A DNA stretch of 32,692 nt from Bdellovibrionaceae bacterium UBA6776 (GCA_002453155.1 DKGG01000005.1:1-32692), one strand, 5' to 3'; positions 23,448 to 31,372 are shown, counted from the first letter of the stretch. Notes: generated from the sequence alone by a model not told the origin. Made by a program: numbers and translations.

Positions 23448-24216
23448 CAGTTTTCAATCCAGATAACGGGCCCACGGCGTAAACTTTAATCTGAAGGTCC
23501 TTAAGTGTGCTTTCTAGGCGCATCCAAGCCTTCGCTCGGGAAGCATCCCCTTTGCAGATCCACGAAAACTCAAAACCCACACCCTCTTGAGAATTTTCAA
23601 GGTTCCAAAATCCCAAAAAATTTACAGGACCTGCGCAATGAAGTTGGTCTTCAACCTGGTGAGAAATTGAAAACGGAACTCCTTCCCCATTTCTAAGCGC
23701 AATTCCAGAAAACAGATCTGTCCGAAACGTGTAGACTTTCGTATCTTCTGAAAGTTCCCGTTGAGAAATCTTCCACTCTTCAACAAACAGGGGTTCAAAC
23801 AAATCTCCGTCTTCCAACTGAGCCTCTGGGTAATAGGCCGCAAGGGCTTCCAGGAGGGGGCGCTTGATGCTTCGCTTTTCCACCATAGCTCTGGGAATTT
23901 GCAGTTTGCGCTCCTCGGGAAAAACTCGAATTTCTTTGGAAGAAGATTCTAAATCTAAAATAACTGGAGAGCGGTCGGACTGAAGTTCTCGATTCAAAAA
24001 TTGAACCTTTTCAAAATCCAAAGAACCCAGACGACAGGGATTTTCATTCATGGCGCAAAATGAAACTCGCAAACTCAATTCTCCGAAAAGGCTCAGGGCC
24101 GCCATGTCTACTTCACCACCGCCCTTTCCAATCACTCGTACGTTGGTGGCAAATGAAACTCCACAGATTAAAAATAGACTCAGTCCGAATGCAGCCGTCC
24201 ATCTATTCATTTTCAT
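23371..24216 (-). CDS. Exported protein, unknown function
   Basis: A 281-residue protein with a Sec signal peptide (KMNRWTAAFGLSLFLICGVSFA) and VRVIGKGGGEVDMA near the mature N-terminus. Cysteines in FCAMNENPCRLG, DQLHCAGP, SWICKGD and ISCGDFL could form disulfides. No family recognised. The ATG at 24216 has AAGGAC upstream and overlaps the end of the TIGR02147 gene by 14 bases, so it is translationally coupled to that regulator. Its 3' end overlaps the large exported gene by 77 bases. Confidence 0.6.
   Translation of the reverse strand: MKMNRWTAAFGLSLFLICGVSFATNVRVIGKGGGEVDMAALSLFGELSLRVSFCAMNENPCRLGSLDFEKVQFLNRELQSDRSPVILDLESSSKEIRVFPEERKLQIPRAMVEKRSIKRPLLEALAAYYPEAQLEDGDLFEPLFVEEWKISQRELSEDTKVYTFRTDLFSGIALRNGEGVPFSISHQVEDQLHCAGPVNFLGFWNLENSQEGVGFEFSWICKGDASRAKAWMRLESTLKDLQIKVYAVGPLSGLKTAISCGDFLRSPHNFLTGLGSPQIQK
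23412..23439. repeat. 28-bp near-perfect palindrome inside overlapping gene ends
   Basis: The 28-bp segment from 23412 to 23439 pairs 12 of 14 symmetric positions, the other two being A-C pairs (G-U on minus-strand RNA). It codes on both strands: CEDFLRNPH on plus and CGDFLRSPH on minus. It may be a bidirectional terminator-like hairpin without T-runs, or a coding coincidence. Confidence 0.7.
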
Positions 24217-25048
24217 CACTGTATTGTCCTTTGTTTATGGGGAAGAGATGCCAGGTCAAAGCCTGAACCTCAAGATCCTCTTTTTCGAGATTGTCTTTAG
24301 AAAACTCCGCAACGGTTTCAAAAACCCGTTTTCGTAGGATTTCACTGAACTTTTCAAAATCTTTTTTAGGCAAGCTGAAAAACAAACTTTGGTTTTCTCT
24401 TTCCTCAAAGGGAATGGTCTCTAAACCTTTTTCCGCCAAAGACAGAATTTGTCTGTGAGATTCTCGGATGGCGCGACTGGGAACCTGGTCTCCCGCAAAA
24501 CTGGTTTCACTCACTGGCTCATACCCACTGCCTTTTCTCTGCAGAAGATCCACTTCTAAAAGCCGTTTGATGGCTCGCCGAAGTTTTGCCAGTGGAATGC
24601 CAAGGCGAGATTTCAATTCACTTTCAGAGAAGGAAGAGTTCGCTCCAAAGAACGCCAAAATTGCAAAATGATACCATTCTGAAACCACACGAAAGGTCTC
24701 CAAGGAAACACTGTTTTTTGAATCTTTCAGTCTTCTTTCTACCCGCGCTTTTGCCACTCCTCGAATGGATGAATCCTTTGATTCCCTGTGAATCAAATCC
24801 ACCCAGTGATCTGCATGGTCGTCAGGAAGGTGAATCCGCTGAGACAACTCTTTGACCTTTTTTTCGGAAAGCAAAACCTTGCCAGAAAGAAACTCCGAAA
24901 GATGGGAAGGACTTAAAGACAAATCCCGAGCGAACGCCCGAATGGAATAATGGGTGTTCCGCCGCTTTCGCATCTCGTATTCAAAACGGAGATAGTCTGA
25001 TGGCTTTTCCGGAAAATACCCTTCAATCATGGCACCCTTTTTACCCAT
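24203..25048 (-). CDS. TIGR02147/DUF4423 family regulator, copy 2
   Basis: A 281-residue protein of the TIGR02147 type. The N-terminus DYLRFEYEMRKRRNTHYSIR, then AFARDLSLSPSHLSEFLSGK, is a helix-turn-helix; the middle has a second winged-helix region (SESELKSRLGIPLAKLRRAIKRLLEVDLL), and the C-terminus the DUF4423 block ending near HLFPINKGQYSDENE. It lacks the exact CLNIDFF tail of the other copy. An in-frame start is at 25048 with GAGAGG upstream; a second ATG at 25030 is possible. It is followed by an overlapping exported-protein gene, and a 15-bp inverted repeat lies just upstream. Confidence 0.8.
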   Translation of the reverse strand: MGKKGAMIEGYFPEKPSDYLRFEYEMRKRRNTHYSIRAFARDLSLSPSHLSEFLSGKVLLSEKKVKELSQRIHLPDDHADHWVDLIHRESKDSSIRGVAKARVERRLKDSKNSVSLETFRVVSEWYHFAILAFFGANSSFSESELKSRLGIPLAKLRRAIKRLLEVDLLQRKGSGYEPVSETSFAGDQVPSRAIRESHRQILSLAEKGLETIPFEERENQSLFFSLPKKDFEKFSEILRKRVFETVAEFSKDNLEKEDLEVQALTWHLFPINKGQYSDENE

Positions 25049-25074
25049 CAGACCTCTCTTTGATCAAGCTATTT

Positions 25075-25089
25075 CGAACACACTGTTCG
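25075..25089. promoter_or_regulatory. Candidate operator upstream of TIGR02147 copy 2
   Basis: CGAACA (25075-25080) and TGTTCG (25084-25089) form a perfect inverted repeat with a 3-nt centre, 27 bp before the start codon. Short symmetric sites at this place often bind a dimeric regulator; autoregulation is inferred. Confidence 0.4.
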
Positions 25090-25104
25090 CTGCTGGAAAA
25101 ACAG

Positions 25105-25521
25105 TTAGCCCTTTTTAGAAGGATTACACTTGTAGCTGATATGCCATTCCTTCACGTCCGTTGTGGTGGAGGTGGAGTTTGTGTTCTTTCCGCCAGCTTC
25201 CCCCGTTGTGATGGGAATTCCAAAAAGTGAGCCCACCGTGCCTCGGGTATCGTCCCGGTTGGTCTCTTTTCCCGAAGAACTGGTGGTTTTTCCCACGGCC
25301 ACTTCCCCTTCTTGAAGGATTTCTCCCAAGTAGGGTTTGCAATTTCTTGCAATCATCCCTTCGGCTTTCGTGCGATCTTCATCCCGGAAATTCAATGGAA
25401 TGGAAATCACTCCTTGTTTTTTTGGTTTCAATTGAACATTTCGAGCTGTTCCTTGATAGGGAACCGTTTGACAAGCGGTTAAAAAAAGAACTCCCACACC
25501 CACTGCTGCAATCTTTTTCAT
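25105..25521 (-). CDS. Putative lipoprotein, unknown function
   Basis: A 138-residue protein. The signal ends in a lipobox FLTAC with C17 as the lipid anchor. The mature part starts QTVPYQGTARNVQLKPKKQG and carries a serine/threonine-rich loop (ITTGEAGGKNTNSTSTTTDV) before a final beta strand with cysteine. Unrecognised. GAGGAGG lies upstream of the ATG at 25521; a longer frame to 25551 lacks such a site. It lies upstream of the TIGR02147 gene on the same strand. Confidence 0.65.
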   Translation of the reverse strand: MKKIAAVGVGVLFLTACQTVPYQGTARNVQLKPKKQGVISIPLNFRDEDRTKAEGMIARNCKPYLGEILQEGEVAVGKTTSSSGKETNRDDTRGTVGSLFGIPITTGEAGGKNTNSTSTTTDVKEWHISYKCNPSKKG

Positions 25522-25638
25522 GACTTTCCTCCTCAGGTTTTTATTTTTCAAAAACCTTAATTTTAATTTATGGATTTTGTAAATTGTTGGCGGAAAGAAC
25601 CGTTCGACGGTGTTCGGAAAACAAATTCTGTGGCCGCC

Positions 25639-26640
25639 TCATCCCTTGAGTGCAGAGTTCACAGCCATTCGTTGAGGAGATTCGAAAAACTTAAAAACAC
25701 CTTCACGCAGTTCTTCCAAATTTTTGGATTTGGTGGAGATTGAATTCAACTGATGGCCGAAGTCCAGCCACATGTGGGTCATGCGCACATAAAAAGAAAG
25801 TTTCTTTTGCAGACTTTCATAAGACAGATCCGCCTCCTCCAGATACTGAATCAGCAGCATCAAATTGCGCCCATACTCCGCGCCTTCCCAATATGGATCT
25901 CGCGGCAAATCTTCACTCCTTGCAATCTGCTCCACCAGCCAAGGCTTTGCCGCCAAAGCGCGGCCAATCATCACTCCATCACATCCTGTTTCTGATTTCA
26001 TTCGCAAATAGTCGCCCACACTTTCCACATCTCCATTTCCAATCACTGGAATGCTCAAGTGCGCTTTCACCTTTTGAATTTGACTCCAATCCGCCCGGCC
26101 CCGTCTTTTCAGCCCTGCCACTCTGGGGTGCAGAGTGATCCATGCGGCGCCCGCATTCTCCAAAGCTTTTACAAAGCGAAGCAGATACTCCAAATCATTC
26201 TGAAGGCCGGCTCTCAATTTGACCGACACGGGAAGCTTTGTGGACTTCACGGTCACCTCCACCACACGGGCGGCATAGTCCAAATCGCCCATCAAAGCCA
26301 CTCCGTAATTGTGCCTTAGAGCTTTGGTCACCGGACAGCCCATATTGATGTCGATGGCGGTGGCTCCCCAATCTTCCAACTTTTGAACGCTGATACGAAT
26401 GGGTTCTTCCTCGTTGCCCAAAATTTGAGGACAAATGTGAGTCTCTTCAGGCCCTTTGAGGGTTTCAAAGCTACTCCCCAGAACTTCTTTGGGAATGCGC
26501 CAAGAGCTGAGCATTTCGGTGGGCCAAAGCATGGATTGCCCTTCGGGCACGTACTGAGCCACCACTTTGCGAAGTGCCAAATGAGTCAGCCCCACCATGG
26601 GAGCCAGATAAACATCCATCATAAAGCGCTGAGATAGCAT
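25639..26640 (-). CDS. tRNA-dihydrouridine synthase
   Basis: An FMN enzyme for dihydrouridine in tRNA. The 333-residue sequence has LAPMVGLTHLALRKV at the start of the barrel, WGATAIDINMGCPVTKALRH with the catalytic cysteine, PVSVKLRAG, AGAAWITLHPR, IPVIGNGDVESVGDY and GCDGVMIGRALAAKPWL, then a helical C-terminus. It resembles DusB-type enzymes but cannot be assigned to a position. The ATG at 26640 is preferred because GGAA precedes it and the residues upstream (to 26691) do not look like the family. It is divergent from purK across 34 bases. Confidence 0.85.
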   Translation of the reverse strand: MLSQRFMMDVYLAPMVGLTHLALRKVVAQYVPEGQSMLWPTEMLSSWRIPKEVLGSSFETLKGPEETHICPQILGNEEEPIRISVQKLEDWGATAIDINMGCPVTKALRHNYGVALMGDLDYAARVVEVTVKSTKLPVSVKLRAGLQNDLEYLLRFVKALENAGAAWITLHPRVAGLKRRGRADWSQIQKVKAHLSIPVIGNGDVESVGDYLRMKSETGCDGVMIGRALAAKPWLVEQIARSEDLPRDPYWEGAEYGRNLMLLIQYLEEADLSYESLQKKLSFYVRMTHMWLDFGHQLNSISTKSKNLEELREGVFKFFESPQRMAVNSALKG

Positions 26641-26674
26641 TGATTCCAAAGGGAGGCACTGATAAAAGGTCGCT

Positions 26675-27811
26675 ATGTTTAAAAAGTCCACGCCCTACAA
26701 ACTCAACACCCACATTGGAATTTTGGGTGGAGGCCAGCTGGCCCGATTTCTTAGCCTGAAGGCTCAAGAGATGGGCTTTCAAGTGCGCCTGCTCTGCCAA
26801 GACTCTATGGAGCCTGCAGCTCAAGTGACCCGAGATGTGGTTTTGGGCGATCTGTCTGACGGTGAGATTCGTCGGAAATTTTTAGATCAATTGGACGTGG
26901 TCACCTTTGAAAGCGAGTTCGTGGATGCGTCTCCCATTGAGGGCCAGGACAACTCTTTTGAAATCCATCCCTCCACGGAAATGATGAACTTGATTCGAGA
27001 TCGAAAGACTCAAAAACAATGGCTCCATGAAGGAGACCTGCCCACGGCAGAAGACTTGCAATTTGAAAATAAAAGAGATTTGGCATTCTACTTCGAGAAC
27101 TCCAACGCAGCCTTCGTTTTAAAAAAACGGCTTTTTGGATACGATGGCTACGGCACCGTGGTTGTTCAAACTCCGGAAGATCTTGATAAAGTTCCTGAAA
27201 ACGTTTCTCCCAAAGATTGGATTGCCGAAAGCTTTTGTCCCTTCGAAAGAGAGTTGGCCTTTTCCATCGCTCGCAACAAAGACAATCAGTTTTACATTTT
27301 GCCCTTGGTGGAAACCAAGCAAACCGATTCCAAATGTGATTGGGTCAAGGGGCCCGTCAAGCACCGCCGTTTGAATGGACTGATCAAAAAATTGAAGAAG
27401 CTCATGAAGTCCTCCAAGTATGTGGGGCTTCTCTCTGTGGAGCTTTTTGACAGCAAGGGGCAGCTTCTGATCAACGAACTGGCTCCTCGGGTGCACAATT
27501 CTGGTCACCATTCCATAGAGTCTTTGCAAGTGAGTCAATTCGAAGCCCACGTGCGCGCCATTTTGAATCTTCCTCTTCCTAAAAAGCCCCTACTGAATGC
27601 GCGGGGTTTTGCCATGGCCAATTTGATTGGAACCAAAGAGGCCTCCAACTTGGATTTAAAATTGGGGCTGTGGCCCGAAGGCGAAGTTCATTGGTACAAC
27701 AAAACGTCCAGTCGGCCCGGCCGAAAGTTAGGACATCTTACACTCTTTTCTTCCTCTGCCGATAAAGCCTTGAAGCTCATCTTGAAATGGAGAAAATCCT
27801 TTTGGCACTAA
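26675..27811 (+). CDS. purK: N5-carboxyaminoimidazole ribonucleotide synthase
   Basis: Joins AIR, bicarbonate and ATP to N5-CAIR in purine synthesis. The 378-residue ATP-grasp protein shows the N-terminal IGILGGGQLARFLSLKAQEMG, then DVVTFESEFVD, LKKRLFGYDGYGTVVV, AESFCPFERELAFSIAR, VGLLSVELF with NELAPRVHNSGHHSIE, all typical of PurK. AAAGG precedes the ATG. It overlaps purE by 25 bases. Confidence 0.92.
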   Translation: MFKKSTPYKLNTHIGILGGGQLARFLSLKAQEMGFQVRLLCQDSMEPAAQVTRDVVLGDLSDGEIRRKFLDQLDVVTFESEFVDASPIEGQDNSFEIHPSTEMMNLIRDRKTQKQWLHEGDLPTAEDLQFENKRDLAFYFENSNAAFVLKKRLFGYDGYGTVVVQTPEDLDKVPENVSPKDWIAESFCPFERELAFSIARNKDNQFYILPLVETKQTDSKCDWVKGPVKHRRLNGLIKKLKKLMKSSKYVGLLSVELFDSKGQLLINELAPRVHNSGHHSIESLQVSQFEAHVRAILNLPLPKKPLLNARGFAMANLIGTKEASNLDLKLGLWPEGEVHWYNKTSSRPGRKLGHLTLFSSSADKALKLILKWRKSFWH

Positions 27812-28323
27812 ATCCTCTTAAAAAAACCAAGGCGAAAGTTGCAGTGATCATGGGAAGCTCCAGTGACCTCACCACCCTTCAACCGGCCATTGATATTTTA
27901 AAGAAGTTTAAAGTTCCAACAGAAGTGGAAGTGGTTTCTGCTCACCGCTCGCCTGAGTTTATGCAAGACTATGCAAAAAAAGCTGAGGATCGAGGATTAA
28001 AAGTGATCATTGCAGGTGCCGGAGGTGCCGCGCACCTTCCAGGAATGGTGGCATCACTGACGATCTTACCGGTCATCGGAGTTCCGGTGGTGGTTGGAAA
28101 GTTGGAAGGCATTGATGCTTTACTTTCCATAGTTCAAATGCCAAAGGGAGTTCCTGTGGCAACCGTTGGAATTGAGAACTCTGCCAATGCTGGACTTTTA
28201 GCCCTTCGAATGCTGGCTCTTGAAGACTTGCGGTTAAAGAAGAAGTTGTACGAATATGAGACTTCTTTAAGAAAAAAAGTTGACGGCATGCAGAAAGTCC
28301 TGAAAAGAAACGCTAAAAAGTAA
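27787..28323 (+). CDS. purE: N5-carboxyaminoimidazole ribonucleotide mutase
   Basis: Converts N5-CAIR to CAIR, the step after PurK. The 178-residue protein has VAVIMGSSSDL, VVSAHRSPEFM with the active-site histidine, IIAGAGGAAHLPGMVASLT, and GVPVATVGIENSANAGLLALRML. The extra C-terminal basic tail (KKVDGMQKVLKRNAKK) is longer than usual. It starts inside purK, so the two are translationally coupled. Confidence 0.95.
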   Translation: MEKILLALNPLKKTKAKVAVIMGSSSDLTTLQPAIDILKKFKVPTEVEVVSAHRSPEFMQDYAKKAEDRGLKVIIAGAGGAAHLPGMVASLTILPVIGVPVVVGKLEGIDALLSIVQMPKGVPVATVGIENSANAGLLALRMLALEDLRLKKKLYEYETSLRKKVDGMQKVLKRNAKK

Positions 28324-28363
28324 AATTCCCTTCTTAAAAAAACAAATTGCTCTAAAAACATGG

Positions 28364-28400
28364 GTCTTCAAAGCCGATACCTTTGAAGACACCATATAAT
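28364..28400 (+). promoter_or_regulatory. Promoter with perfect inverted repeat before the response regulator
   Basis: GTCTTCAAAG (28364-28373) and CTTTGAAGAC (28381-28390) are a perfect 10-bp inverted repeat with a 7-nt loop. A consensus -10 TATAAT follows at 28395-28400. The inverted repeat occupies the place of the -35, which itself is poor (AGCCGA), so it looks like an operator or activator site for this operon. It is not a terminator for purE because no T-run follows. Confidence 0.65.
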
Positions 28401-28436
28401 TTCTATTGTGCAAATTGCTTTAGAGGAGAAAGTCAA

Positions 28437-28853
28437 ATGTCCGAGCCCACTCCAAAAGAACGTATCTTGGTCGCGGAAGATTCCGCACCTAACCGAAAAA
28501 TTCTTTGTCATTTGTTAGAGAAACTTGGCTACGAAGTCTTGTCTTATGACAATGGAAGCCTTGCTTGGAACGCACTCTGTGAAGAAGAAAACCAAAACGT
28601 CGTCGCAATTATTTCCGACATCATGATGCCCGAGATGAGTGGAATCGATCTTCTGAAGAATGTACGTGGAGACGAAAAATTGAAAGACCTTCCTTTTGTT
28701 CTTGTGACTGCAGTTCAGGAAAAAGAATACATCATTGAAGCCAAGGCCCAAAAAGTGAATGGGTACATTTTGAAGCCCGTGACTTTTCAACGGGTGACTT
28801 CAAAACTTCAAGAACTCTTCCCGAATAAAAAATTTCCAAATTTAGCTGCATAG
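28437..28853 (+). CDS. Single-domain response regulator
   Basis: A 138-residue receiver domain with no output domain. Acidic residues E14/D15 (VAEDS), the phospho-acceptor D61 in IISDIMMPEMSG, the threonine in VLVTA and the lysine in ILKPV complete the active site. Single-domain regulators act by binding partners, as CheY does, or as phosphate relays. GAGGAG lies 7 bases before the ATG at 28437; a longer frame to 28383 has no such site. It heads the operon with HDOD and histidine kinase genes. Confidence 0.9.
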   Translation: MSEPTPKERILVAEDSAPNRKILCHLLEKLGYEVLSYDNGSLAWNALCEEENQNVVAIISDIMMPEMSGIDLLKNVRGDEKLKDLPFVLVTAVQEKEYIIEAKAQKVNGYILKPVTFQRVTSKLQELFPNKKFPNLAA

Positions 28854-28870
28854 AGCATTAAGGGTTCATC

Positions 28871-29758
28871 TTGGGAGCAGCAGTTAAACTTTCAGAGCAC
28901 GATGTTACGGCCAAGTTGGATGAGCTTCCAACTCTGCCGAGTATTGTCTATGAATTGTCAAAAGTTATTAATGATCCGATGTCATCCACCGGTGATGTTG
29001 AGAAATTAATGTCCAATGACCAAAGTTTAACAACCAAAGTTCTTAAACTGGTAAACTCGGCCTATTACGCAATTCCTGGAGGAGTTTCCTCTTTGTCTCG
29101 TGCCATTGCCTACATCGGGTTTGATACGGTCAACCAACTTGTGTTGTCTGCCTCTATTTTGTCTGCCCTTGAAACCAAAGAACCCACCGACTTTAAATTG
29201 GCTGAGTTTTGGAAACACTGTATTGGTGTGGCCCTTGGAGCAGAAACCATTGCCCGATTTGTTCGACACCCCTCTCCTTCTGACGTGTTTACCTGCGGAC
29301 TGGTTCATGACATGGGAAAAGTGGCCCTGCTCATTATTGCTCCAGATATGTTCTTAGAAGTTGTCAAAAACGGTGAAGAAAAAGGCTTGAGCTACTTGGA
29401 GTCTGAGAAGGAACTCGATTACCCGAGACATTGCTTGGTGGGGTACACTTTGGCAGAAAAATGGAATCTTCCTTCTGAAATTCAATCCTGCATTAAACAT
29501 CATCACCAACCAGATTCTCAACTTCGCGGAGGATTGACTCCTCAGGTGAACCAGTTGGTAGATATGGTTTTGCTTTCAAACATTCTGACTCACGCCTTAA
29601 AGTTTGGTGATTCTGGTCACAAAAAAGTGATCGGTGCCCCAAAAGATGTGATGAAACGTTTGGGAATGAACCCCGAAGCAGATGTGAAACCATTGTTGTT
29701 AAAAATTCGCGCTGCCCATGAACAGGCTGCAGATTTCCTAAGAGTGCTTGGAGGTTAG
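28871..29758 (+). CDS. HDOD-domain signalling protein
   Basis: A 295-residue protein, almost all one HDOD domain. The HDOD pattern is visible as LDELPTLPSIVYELSKVIND, LTTKVLKLVNSAYYAIP, FDTVNQLVLSASILSAL, the HDMGKVAL segment and IKHHHQPD. HDOD proteins are related to HD-type phosphohydrolases but usually lack activity; they work in signalling, often with two-component systems. It starts with TTG, supported by AAGGG 6 bases upstream. It lies 17 bases after the response regulator gene and 2 bases before the kinase gene. Confidence 0.88.
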   Translation: MGAAVKLSEHDVTAKLDELPTLPSIVYELSKVINDPMSSTGDVEKLMSNDQSLTTKVLKLVNSAYYAIPGGVSSLSRAIAYIGFDTVNQLVLSASILSALETKEPTDFKLAEFWKHCIGVALGAETIARFVRHPSPSDVFTCGLVHDMGKVALLIIAPDMFLEVVKNGEEKGLSYLESEKELDYPRHCLVGYTLAEKWNLPSEIQSCIKHHHQPDSQLRGGLTPQVNQLVDMVLLSNILTHALKFGDSGHKKVIGAPKDVMKRLGMNPEADVKPLLLKIRAAHEQAADFLRVLGG

Positions 29759-29760
29759 CG

Positions 29761-30939
29761 ATGAGTGAGGAACTTTCACTTCTTGATTTTTACAAGTTTA
29801 TTGCGGAAGAAGCTCAATTGGGCTTCGTTGTTTGCAACACCAAATCAGGCGAAGTAAAATACTCAAACAAAGCCGCGATGAATTACATGGCTATGAAAAT
29901 CGAGAATGTCTCTGAAATGAAGCCTCTTGAAGACAAGCCTCCATGCAGATCCTTTGATCCTTCCTTGCTCGATCAAGATGGACTTCATCAGGACATTTTG
30001 GTGCGCAAAAAAGATCTCTATTTTATGGCGGTCATCAATGTGAAGTCTATTGGTCCTGCAGACCAAAACCTCCGGCTGGTTATGATTCAAGATGTAACCA
30101 TGCAAAAGAAGCTTGAAAGAATGCTGGATGCCAAGCAGGCGGAATTGAAATCTGCTTTCGAAGATCTCTTGAAGCAGAACAAGCAGTTGATGGAGTTGGA
30201 TGCCGCAAAGGACAAGTTTATTGCATTGACGACCCATGAATTGCGAACACCTGTCGCTGCCATTCTTGCAACCGCTGATGTCCTGAAACTTGGTTTCTAT
30301 GATACCGAAGAGGAGCTTAAGGAATTCATCCATATGATTCACGAACAAGGGACTCACCTGATTGAACTTGTGAATGATATTCTGGACTTCGCAAAAATCC
30401 GAGCCGGAAAAATGGATTTCTTTGTTGAAGCGCATGATGCCACTGAATTTTCAAAAACTCTGTTTAAGGGCTATGCTCAAATGGCAGAGCAAAATGAGGT
30501 TCACCTGCAAACGTTCGAGTGTTCGGACAAACATTTGGCCTATTTCGACACCCTCCGGTTAAACCAGGTGATTTCAAATATGATTACCAATGCGATCAAG
30601 TACAATGTCAAGGGTGGGAGTGTTTCATTGAATGTTGAGGACATTGGAGAATTTATTAAAATCTCTGTCATTGATACTGGCAAAGGCATTGCTCCTGATC
30701 AACAAGGGAAAGTCTTCGATGAATTTGAAACTTTAGGACAGGTTTCCACCCACCACAAAGGCACCGGCCTTGGAATGCCCATCAGTCGAAAACTGGTGGA
30801 AGGCATGGGCGGGAAATTGCTTTTGACCAGTGAGCCTGGCAAAGGTTCAACCTTTTGGGTGGAGATTCCAAAGAACAAAGTTCTGGATGAAGAGCTTTAC
30901 CGCAGCCGTCCTTCTCAGTCCGACGACTTGGCCGCTTAA
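29761..30939 (+). CDS. Soluble PAS-domain sensor histidine kinase
   Basis: A 392-residue kinase with no signal peptide or transmembrane helix, so it senses a cytoplasmic cue. Residues about 12-113 form a PAS-like domain, followed by a coiled coil (about 115-150). The HisKA domain has H159 in ALTTHELRTPVAAIL. The HATPase_c domain follows with the N-box NMITNAIKYN, the G1 box DTGKGIAPD, the F-box FDEF and the G2 box GTGLGMPIS. GGAGG precedes the ATG. It lies 2 bases after HDOD and likely phosphorylates the operon's response regulator. Confidence 0.93.
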   Translation: MSEELSLLDFYKFIAEEAQLGFVVCNTKSGEVKYSNKAAMNYMAMKIENVSEMKPLEDKPPCRSFDPSLLDQDGLHQDILVRKKDLYFMAVINVKSIGPADQNLRLVMIQDVTMQKKLERMLDAKQAELKSAFEDLLKQNKQLMELDAAKDKFIALTTHELRTPVAAILATADVLKLGFYDTEEELKEFIHMIHEQGTHLIELVNDILDFAKIRAGKMDFFVEAHDATEFSKTLFKGYAQMAEQNEVHLQTFECSDKHLAYFDTLRLNQVISNMITNAIKYNVKGGSVSLNVEDIGEFIKISVIDTGKGIAPDQQGKVFDEFETLGQVSTHHKGTGLGMPISRKLVEGMGGKLLLTSEPGKGSTFWVEIPKNKVLDEELYRSRPSQSDDLAA

Positions 30940-31031
30940 CATTTTCCCTTTAAGAGAACATAATCTGCTTGCTTTATTGAGCTGATTTTCCTTATCGGTT
31001 TGACGTGTTTCGATTTGTTCTCTCTGAATCC

Positions 31032-31162
31032 GATCTTCTTCATTCAAAGATTCACAGAAGCAGACACACCCATCCGTGGGTTCTTCCAGCATTTGCCCTT
31101 CGGGCAAAACGCATCCCGCTTGCTGGAGGTCTTTTTCTGTAAATCTTTGAATGAAGAAGATC
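31032..31162 (-). repeat. Structured stem-loop H1, copy A
   Basis: The outer stem is 28 bp (31032-31059 with 31135-31162; 27 pairs plus one wobble on the minus strand). Read on the minus strand it encloses the shared core: GACCTC, stem P2 CCAGCA/TGCTGG, an invariant AAGCRGGATGCG on the 5' side inside P2, hairpin P3 TTTTGCCC-GAA-GGGCAAA, and hairpin P4 ACCCA-CGGA-TGGGT, ending near GTGTCTG. The same core appears in H2 with compensatory changes, so it is probably a functional RNA or single-stranded DNA structure. No known family is recognised. Confidence 0.75.
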
Positions 31163-31235
31163 TGCTTTAGAGAGAAGGCTTTCTTACGAACTTATTTTTC
31201 AAGATCGAAAATCCATAAAGACAGACCTCAATCAA
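31032..31235. repeat. Long direct repeat, copy A (204 bp aligned)
   Basis: Aligns without gaps to 32489-32692 with 8 mismatches in 204 positions (about 96 percent). It contains stem-loop H1 and the left arm of stem-loop H2. Copy B is cut by the window end, so the true repeat may be longer. The two copies are 1457 bp apart, with HNH copy 2 between them. Confidence 0.9.
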
Positions 31236-31333
31236 GCAGGATGCGTTTTTCCTGAAAGGAAAATGATTGTGAGTCCATGGATGGACGGGTCTGGAATTAT
31301 GGAATTTCGTTCTTGGAAATGGAGTTCGATAAG
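31183..31333 (+). repeat. Structured stem-loop H2, copy A
   Basis: Inverted relative to H1 and 20 nt from it. The outer stem is long and imperfect (about 45 bp, 31183-31227 with about 31288-31333; weaker pairing reaches about 31170 and 31346) and unrelated in sequence to H1's stem. The core keeps GACCTC, AAGCAGGATGCG and the GAA loop but reads P2 CAATCA/TGATTG, P3 TTTTTCCT-GAA-AGGAAAA, P4 GTCCA-TGGA-TGGAC. Its right end lies 40 bases past the stop codon of HNH copy 2. Confidence 0.75.
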
Positions 31334-31372
31334 TGAGAGGGCTTCTAAAAAGTTCTGTTGAAGAGGATGGGG

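Larger units (their letters stand above)
30940..31372. other. Gene-free region holding structured repeats
   Basis: Between the kinase and HNH copy 2 there is no supported gene. It contains copy A of the long repeat with two large stem-loops (31032-31162, 31183-31333). A minus-strand open frame of 86 codons (30847-31107) crosses the first stem-loop and the kinase's 3' end; I do not call it a gene. Confidence 0.7.

Noticed and set aside
30847..31107. Minus-strand open frame of 86 codons through stem-loop H1, with the peptide DLQQAGCVLPEGQ also echoed by the plus-strand H2 frame DLNQAGCVFPE.
   Set aside because: The similarity follows from the shared structured core, the changes between copies A and B are mostly amino-acid changing, the frame runs into the kinase gene, and no ribosome binding site is seen.
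31032..31333. Structured core read as a c-di-GMP class I riboswitch or similar RNA abundant in Bdellovibrio.
   Set aside because: The core shows GGGCAAA and GAA-loop pieces, but not the ordered GEMM consensus with its tetraloop and receptor; the inverted pairing and repeats do not fit a 5' riboswitch.
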